A stretch of 64,000 bases of DNA from Lentzea alba (GTDB lineage: Bacteria > Actinomycetota > Actinomycetes > Mycobacteriales > Pseudonocardiaceae), in contig NZ_JAAMPJ010000007.1 in the NCBI RefSeq assembly GCF_011067745.1, positions 354,601-418,600 on the forward strand, given 5' to 3'. The position numbers and the translations under genes were made by a program. Below are positions 54,501 to 61,000 of the stretch, piece after piece (within the stretch, counting starts at the first letter, position 1; the number at the start of each line of letters is the position of its first letter). Below the pieces are notes generated by a model. That model worked only from the letters and a program-made list of their open reading frames with translations. It was not told the DNA's origin and did no database searches.

Positions 54501-54978
54501 TCTGCTCGCCCGCGCCGACGAACACGCCGACGTCGGCGCCCTTGAGCGCGGTCGGATCGATGCCGGCCGCCTCGAAGGCCTCCCACGCGGTCTCCAGCAC
54601 CACCCGCTGCTGCGGATCCATCGACACCGCCTCGCGCGGTGAGATCCCGAAGAACTCCGCGTCGAACTCGGTGGCGTCGTCGAGGAACCCGCCCGAGCGG
54701 GTGTAGGTCGTGCCGGGTGTCTCCGGGTCCTCGTCGAACAGCCGGTCCAGGTCCCAGCCGCGGTCGGTCGGGAACTCGGAGATCGCGTCCTGGCCGTCGA
54801 GCACGAACTGCCACAGGTCGTCCGCCGAGGCGATCCCGCCGGGGTAGCGGCAGGCCATGCCCACGATGGCGACCGGTTCCTGCCGCCCGGACTCCAGCTC
54901 GGTGATGCGCTGTCGCGCCTTCTGCAAATCCGCCGTGACCCATTTCAGGTACTCGGCGAGCTTCTTCTCATCCGCCAT
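48571..54978 (-). CDS. Terminal type I PKS module with thioester reductase: dock-KS-AT-DH-KR-ACP-TR
   Basis: 2135 residues. Order: N-terminal docking helix (1-32); KS 34-456 with Cys204, His339 and His379; AT 556-860 with Ser646 in GHSIGEL and HAFHS at 746-750, predicting malonyl-CoA; DH 913-1190 with HRLFGGQVVP (His948) and D1109-x3-H1113 in ALLDVALH, looking active; KR 1378-1560 with GGTGALG, Lys1490, Ser1514 and Tyr1527, and a B-type-like LND. The ACP has Ser1693 in LGFDSL. The C-terminal reductase (1773-2130) has TGATGFLG and Y1936-x3-K1940. No thioesterase is present: the chain should leave as an aldehyde, possibly alcohol, using NADPH. It follows the other PKS gene by 30 bp and pairs with it through docking domains. 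Confidence 0.96.
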   Translation of the reverse strand: MADEKKLAEYLKWVTADLQKARQRITELESGRQEPVAIVGMACRYPGGIASADDLWQFVLDGQDAISEFPTDRGWDLDRLFDEDPETPGTTYTRSGGFLDDATEFDAEFFGISPREAVSMDPQQRVVLETAWEAFEAAGIDPTALKGADVGVFVGAGEQTYLGLRGPAELEGYLLTGKLTSVVSGRVAYSFGFEGPAVTVDTACSSSLVALHVAAQSVRSGESSLALAGGVTINATPGGFVDFSRQRGLAPDGRCKSFAAAADGTIWSEGVGLVLLERLSDAQRNGHRVLAVLRGSAVNQDGASNGLAAPNGPSQERVIRRALAEARLSPADVDVVEAHGTGTRLGDPIEAQALLATYGAAHDADRPLWLGSFKSNIGHAVAASGVGGVIKAVQAIRHGVLPRTLHVDEPTPLVDWDRGGVELLTEQRPWPETGRPRRAGVSSFGVSGTNAHVILEQAPDAGVQTEPETPLPVVPWPLSAKTPRATRAQAQRLLSFVERNPELSAERIARSLATTRAALDHRAVVVGVDREGLLTGLRALARDEETVPVVAAGRGGLGLLFTGQGSQRVGMGLELRAAFPVFAEAFDAVCAAVDPHLDRPLRQVIAEGDRLGETGYAQPALFAFEVALARLVMSWGMRPDVLVGHSIGELAAAHLAGVLSLPDAAAVVAARGRLMQRLPAGGVMVALRATPAEVAPLLEGYENRVGIAAVNGPSAVVISGDEDVVTGIAAAVASWGRSTKRLAVSHAFHSPLMEPMLAEFGEVVRAVTFNAPTIPIISTVTGEVADADLLRSPEYWIDQVRRPVRFLDAARRLAGQGVTATLEVGPGAALTALVGDGGDDITAVASTRTGSYEPLELLEAVSRLWAAGVAVDWAAYLAPSGAVAGPLPSYAFQRQRYWLEAAAMQGDDPAGPVSDHPLLMAPVEVAGRDEVLFPGAVSTSIAPWLGEHRLFGGQVVPSSVLLEMAVRAGDEVGCPHVDELVVSEQVVLPERARLRVQLTVDAPDGDGRRRISVHTGADEDRPVWTLAARGVLSPRLTAPADLSEWPPRDAEPLDVDLLLQHRAEAGFALGPAFSGLTAVWRRDGELFAEVRLPSGTSADGFGVHPALLDVALHPAALLTGHPGVVVEWRGVTVHVVGATAARVRITPAEDGTVSVLLADASGAPLAHAAGVLTRRASEDEIGAALARPGDALFRVAWTPVIPAGLPGPAGLAVVETDGGSLPWPLRFAGIDEALSAAGTFTALVAPMLSAADHHAAGTVADRAQAAVLRALDLVRAWNDDQRSANAPLVLLTRRAIDADDTPVDLAAAGVWGLLRSAQSEMPGRFRLIDIDDDPASLSALPAAIATGEAQLAVRAGSVAAPRLARLAPGRAPSPWRPGGTVLITGGTGALGALFARHLVRAHGVTDLLLLSRSGPAAPGAGELADELAALGARVTITACDAADRDALALVLASVPAAHPLTGVVHTAGVLNDGMIDSLDADHVAGVLRPKVHAAWNLHELTKDADLSAFVLFSSVAGVIGGSGQGAYAAANTFLDALAAHRAGAGLAATSLVWGLWAHAGGMGGNLSDADLKRIARTGLLPITPDDGLGLFDAALRAGRPAPVVTPLDMRALAARPTAVPLLFTALARVTSRRATRGADEAELLQSRLAGQSEQRQREIVGELVRAEVASVLGHTDASAMRDDQLFADLGFDSLISVELRNRLATHIGMRLPASLVFEHPTPSALTEFIRTTAGAAVTGDGDVVTGVDFANEVVLDDDVVAADTVVAVATDPGEVLLTGATGFLGAFLLRDIVRRTDAVVHCLVRGADQADAERRLRENLEWYEVAGEIDPARVVVHVGDLTSHRLGLDEQVFDDLARRVDVVFHAGATVSWVRPYTDLKSSNVTGTVEVLRLAARHRTVPVHYVSTTGVFAASEDNEPVGITDTTGPAHLLRNGYLQSKWVAEGVLGIARARGIPVSVYRVDVVCGDRDSGACQTKDFVWLSLKGLLQAGVVPDRLTGRVHLVPVDYVSGAITTLAARESSVNGTFHLFNEQSQSFGDLVDHLRAFGYDLPETDWDAWGARIGADRENAVTPLFDSFEELNSVGAGPTYPPMDVSDTEKALAGSGIGCPPIDRELFGRYVDFFVRKGYFPAPGK

Positions 54979-55008
54979 GGTCTTCTCTCAGAGTCTCGTC
55001 AGGACGTG

Positions 55009-58000
55009 TCAGCTGTCGGCTCGGCCGAGTTGGTTGTCGATGAACGCCAGCAGCTCCGCGGTGGACGCCTCCTCGATGGCCGCGTCCGGTGTGGTGGCGG
55101 AGATCCCGGAGCTGTTCCACGTCTCCATCCAGCGGGAGAGGATCGTCTGCAGGCGCACGGTGATCGAGTCCCTGCTCTCGTCCTCCTCGCCGACGGCGAA
55201 CAGCACGTCCTCCAGCTTGTCCAGCTCGGCGAGCACCGGTGACGCCGGTGACGCCGCGCTGTCCGGGGCGAGCAGGGCGAGCAGGAACGTGGTCAGCGCG
55301 GCGGGCGTCGGGTAGTCGAAGACCACCGTGGCGGTCAGCCGCTCGCCCACCGCCGCGCTGAGCCGGTTGCGCAGCTCGACCGCGGTGAGCGAGTCGAAGC
55401 CCAGCTCCTGGAAGGGCCGATCGGGGTCGACGGCGTCCGCGTCGCGGAGGCGGAGCACCGCCGCCACCTGGCTGCTGACCAGCCTCAGGACCGTCGCCTC
55501 GTGCTTCTCGGCTGGCAGGCCGCCCAGCCGCTCGGCCAGGGGCACCCCGTCGTCCTCCCCCGCCCCGGCGGCTCGTCCGGTGGACGGGACCAGGCCGCGC
55601 AGCAACGGCGGCACGTCGCCACCGGAACGCAGGGCGTCCAGGTCGAGAGGGGTCGCGGTCAGCGCGGCGTCGGGCAGGCCGAGCGCGGCGTCGAGCACGG
55701 CCAGCCCGTGGGCCACCCCGAGCGGGGCGAACCCGTCGCGGCGGAAGCGGTTCAGGTCGGCGTCGGTCACGCCGGCGCTGATGCCGCCGTCGACCTCCCA
55801 CAGCCCCCAGCCCAGCGCGGTCGCCCGCAGGCCGCGGGACGCCCGGTACCGGGCCAGGCCGTCGAGGAACGCGTTGGCGGCGGCGTAGTTGGCCTGCCCC
55901 GGACCGCCGAACACGCCGAGGAGCGCGGAGAAGAGCACGAACGCGGACAGCTCCATGCCCTCGGTCAGCTCGTGCAGGTGCCACGCGCCGTCCACTTTGG
56001 ACCGAAGCACGCGCTCCAGTTGCGCGGGCTCCAACCCGGTCACCGGGTTGCCGTCCAGCACCCCGGCCGCGTGCACCACGGCGGTCAGCGGGTGCTCGGC
56101 GGGGATGCCGGCCAGCACCGCGGCCATCGCGTCACGGTCGGCGACGTCGCAGGCGACGATCTCCACCGACGCGCCGTGCTCGGCCAGCTCGAGCCGCAAC
56201 GGCTCGGCGCCCGCGGCGTTCGCACCGGACCGGCTCACCAGCAGCAGGCGCCGCACGCCGTGCTCGACCACGAGGTGACGGGCGACCTGCGCACCCAGGG
56301 CGCCGGTGCCCCCGGTGATCAGGACCGTGCCCGAGGTGGGCCAGCCGTTCCCGCCGCCGTCCGCCGCCGAGCCGTCGACCCGCCCGAAGCGAGGCGCCAA
56401 CATCTCACCGCCACGCAGGGCGGCGGCGGGCTCGTCGGCGTCGAGCAGTGCGGCCAGCAGGTTCAGGTCGGCGGTGTCGGTGTCGCTGTCCACCAGCACG
56501 ATCCGGCCCGGGTTCTCCAGCTGTGCCGAGCGGACCAGGCCCCACAGCGCGGCGGCGGCCGGGTCTGCGACGTCGGACCCGGCGACGACGGCGGCGTTCC
56601 TGGTGAGCACCACCAGCCTGGTCTCGGCCAGCCGCTCGTCGGCCGACCACGTGCGCAGCGACGCCAGCACGGCCGACGTGACCGCGTGGGTCCGCGCCGC
56701 GAGGTCGTCGCCTGCTTCGGCTTCGACGTTCAGCAGCAGCACCTCGGCGGGCACACCGGACTCGGCGACGGCGGCGATGTCGGCGAACACCGGCAGGTCG
56801 GTCCGGGTGCCGCCGACGGCGGCCCAGGTGACCGCGGACGTGCCGGGGGTCAACGGCAGCGCCGTCCACTCCAGCCGGTGCAGCGAACGGACCGGGCCGG
56901 GACCGCCGGCCACGTCGGCAGGCCTCCGGTCGCGCCAGGTGACCGCGTCCACGGCGGCGACCAGGCCACCGTCGGCGTCGGTCAGCAGCACCGACGCGCT
57001 GTTCTCCCCGGTCGGGGTGACCAGCGCCCGCACCACCGCGGCGCCGGTGGCGTGCAGCCGCATCCCGCGCCACTGCGAAGCCAGGTGGCCACGGGTGACG
57101 CCCGCGAGCTCCAGTGCCCGCCGCAGCAGGGTCGGGTGCAGCCCGAACCCGCGCGCGTCCCGAGTGTGCTCGTCGGCGAGCCGCACTTCGACCGCGTCGC
57201 CGCGCTGCGCCGGACTCACCGCCGCGGTCTCGGCGGTCAGCACACCGCCGGCCACCTTGACCCACTCGTCCTCGGTGACCCTGGCGTGCACGGACACCGC
57301 ACGCGCGCCGGTCTCGTCGGCCTCGCCGACGCGGGCCTGCACGACCACGCTGCCCGACTCCGGCACGGCGGGCTCGGCCAGCACCGTCAGCTCGGCCACG
57401 ACCGGGCAGCCGACCTCGCGGCCGGCCCAGGCAGCCGCCTCGGCCAACGCCGGCGCGGGCAGCACCACGGCGTCGGACACGGTGTGCTCGGCCAGCCACG
57501 GGTGCGTCCCCAGCGAGACCTCGCCGGTGAACAACGCCTCGTCGGTGTCGGCCAGCCGCACGGCTCCGCCCAGCAGCGGGTGGTCGCCGGGCCGCGGGCC
57601 GAACGCCGCCGGCGTGCTCGCGGATTCCAGCCAGTAGCGCTCGCGCTGGAACGGGTACGTGGGCAGATCGACGACCTTCGCCCCGGTACCAGCGAAAAAC
57701 GCCGCCCAGTCCATCCGCACGCCCCTGGTGTGCAGCAGGCCCAGCGCCTCGACCAGGGTCCGCGCCTCGTCGTGGCCGTTGCGCATGGCCGGGACCGGCA
57801 CCGCGCGTTCCACGCAGGCAGCGGCCATCGCCGACAGCACCCCGCCAGGGCCCAGCTCCAGCATCGTGCTGACGCCCTCGGCCTCCAGCTTGCGCACGCC
57901 GTCGACGAACCGCACCGGCAGGCGCACGTGGTCCACCCAGTAGTCGGCGGTGGCCCACCGGTCGCCGGACTCGACCTCGCCGGTCACCGTCGAGACGACC

Positions 58001-61000
58001 CGGATGGTCGGACGGTGGAAGGTCAGCCCTTCGGCGACAGCCCGGAACTCCTCGAGCATCGGTTCCATCCTGGGCGAGTGCGACGCGACGCTGACGGCCA
58101 GTCGCTTGGTGCTGCGCCCACGTTGTTTCCAAAGCGCGGCAACGGCCTCCGCGGCGTCGGTGTCGCCGGAGACGACGACCGACTGCGGGCTGTTGATGGT
58201 GCCGATGACCGCCCGGCCGGACGCCGGCAGCGTCGCGGCGACCTCCTCCTCCGTCGCCTGGATCGCGATCATCGCGCCGCCCTCGGGCAGGCCGCGCATG
58301 AGGCGACCGCGCGCGGTGACCAGCGTGGCCGCGTCCGGCAGGGACAGCACCCCGGCGACGTGCGCGGCGATCAGCTCGCCGGTCGAGTGGCCGATGAGGA
58401 AGTCCGGGTGCACGCCCCACGCCGCGAGCTGGCGGAACAGCGCGACCCCCACGGCGAACAGTGCGGGCAGCAGGTAGTTGATCTGGTCCAGCTCGTCGCC
58501 GGTCTCGATGACCTCCCTCAACGGCCGGGGCAGGCCCTTGTCCAGCTCGTCGGCCACCTCGTGGAAGGTGTCCCGGAACACCGGGAACGCCTCGCAGAGC
58601 TGCTTGGCCATGCCCACGCGCTGAGCACCGCCACCGGTGAACATGAACGCGGTCAGGCCCTCGGTGCGGACCCCGCGCACCGCTTCGGGACCGTCGGCGG
58701 CCAACTCGGACAGGCCGCGCAGCAGCTCGTCGCGGTCGGCGGCCACGATCACGCCGCGGTGCGCGAGCGCAGACCGCGTGGTGGCCAGGGACAGGGCGAC
58801 GTCGAGCCGGTCGACGTCGCCCTCGGCCAGCAGCTCGCCGATCCGGGCCGCGTGGGCGCGCAGGCCCGCGACCGAGTTGCCGGAGAGCAGCCACGGCAGC
58901 ACCGGCGGCGCAACCGCGGTGACCGGGTCAGCGGTGTCGACCGGGGCCGGGGGCGCCTGCTCGATGATCACGTGCGCGTTCGTGCCGCTGATGCCGAACG
59001 ACGACACCGCCGCTCGGCGCGGCTCACTCCCCCGCTCCCACTCCTGTTGCGCGGTCAGCAGCGCCAGCCCGCCCGAGGACCAGTCCACGTGGGGGGACGG
59101 CGTGTCGGCGTGCAGCGTGCGCGGCAGCGTCCCGTGCCGCATCGCCTCGACCATCTTGATGACGCCGCCGACCCCGGCCGCCGCCTGGGAGTGGCCGATG
59201 TTGGACTTCAGCGACCCCAGCCACAGCGGCCGGTCCGCGTCGTGCGCGGCGCCGTAGGTGGCCAGCAACGCCTGCGCCTCGATCGGATCGCCGAGCGGGG
59301 TGCCGGTGCCGTGCGCCTCGACGACGTCGATGTCGGCCGGGCTCAGTCCCGCGTTCGCCAGGGCCTGCCGGATCACGCGTTCCTGCGACGGCCCGTTGGG
59401 CGCGGTGAGCCCGTTGGACGCGCCGTCCTGGTTGATCGCGGAGCCGCGCAGCACCGCGAGCACCCGGTGCCCGTTGCGCTGGGCGTCCGACAGCCGCTCC
59501 AGGAGCAGCAGGCCGACGCCCTCGCTCCACACCGTGCCGTCGGCGTCGGCGGAGAACGACTTGCACCGGCCCGAGGGCGACAGCCCGCGCTGCCTGCTGA
59601 ACTCGACGAACGAGCTGGGCCCGGCCATCACCGTCACCCCGCCTGCCAGCACCAGGTCCGACTCGCCCGACCGCAGCGCCTGCCCGGCCAGGTGCAGGGC
59701 CACCAACGAGGACGAGCACGCCGTGTCGACGGTGACCGCCGGGCCTTCGAGCCCGTAGGTGTAGGCCAGGCGGCCGGAGATCACGCTGGAGGTGTTGCCC
59801 ACCAGCAGGAATCCCTCGAACTCCGGTGGCACGGACGGCAGGTGCGACGCGTAGTCGTCGTACATGGCCCCGACGAACACGCCGGTGTTGCTGCCGCGCA
59901 GGGTCGCCGGGTCGATCGCCGCGCTCTCGAAGGCGTTCCACGCCGTCTCCAGCAGCAACCGCTGCTGCGGGTCGGTCGCGATGGCCTCACGCGGGGAGAT
60001 GCCGAAGAAGTCCCGGTCGAACAGGTCGGCTTCGTGCAGGAAGCCGCCTTCCCTGATGTAGGAGGTGCCGATCGCTTCCGGGTCGGCGTCGTAGAGCCGG
60101 TCGAGGTCCCAGCCCCGGTTGGTCGGGAACCCGCTGATCGCGTCGGCGCCGTCGGCGACCAGGCGCCACAGGTCCTCCGGCGACCGGACACCGCCCGGGT
60201 AGTGGCAGGCCATGCCGATGATCGCGATCGGGTCGTCGTCGGCGACGGTGGCCCTGACCGCGGTGCCGGCCGCGTCGCCGCCACCCAGCTGGCCCAGCAG
60301 GTACGCGGTGAGCGCCTCCGGGCTCGGGTGGTCGAACACCACGGTGGACGGCAGCCGCACCCCCGTGGCGACGCCGAGCTGGTTGCGCAGCTCGACGGCG
60401 GTCAGCGAGTCGAAGCCCTGGTCCTTGAACGCCCGAGTCGGCTCGACCGCCGCACCGGAGGCGTGACCCAGCACCAGCGCCGCCGTGCGCCGCACGAGCT
60501 CCAGCACGGCCGGCGCCCGTTCGATCTCCGACAGCGCGGCGATCCGCGCGGCCCAGCCGTCCTGAACCGCCCGGCGTTCCCCCCGCCGCGGCCGGACCAG
60601 GCCGTGCCACAGCCGTGGGCGCGCGCCGCCGGCCGCGAGGTCCAGTGCGGCGGGCACGGCCAGCCGGTCGGCCGAGCCGAGCGCCTCGTCGAACATCGCC
60701 AAGCCTTGCGCCCGCGTCAGCGGGAGCACGCCGGCGCGGACCCAGCGCTGGACGTCCGCCTCGGACAGGGTCGCCCCCATGCCCTCCGCTTCCGCGCCCC
60801 ACAGGCCCCAGGCGAGCGAGGTCGCGGCCAGCCCGTCGGCGGCTCGGCGGGCCGCGAGCGCGTCGAGGTAGGTGTTCGCGGCGGCGTAGTTGCCCTGCCC
60901 GGCCATGCCCACGATCCCGGAGACCGACGAGAACAGGACGAACGCGGCCAGATCGTCGTCGGCGGTCAGGGTGTGCAGGTTCCACGCGCCGTCGACCTTG

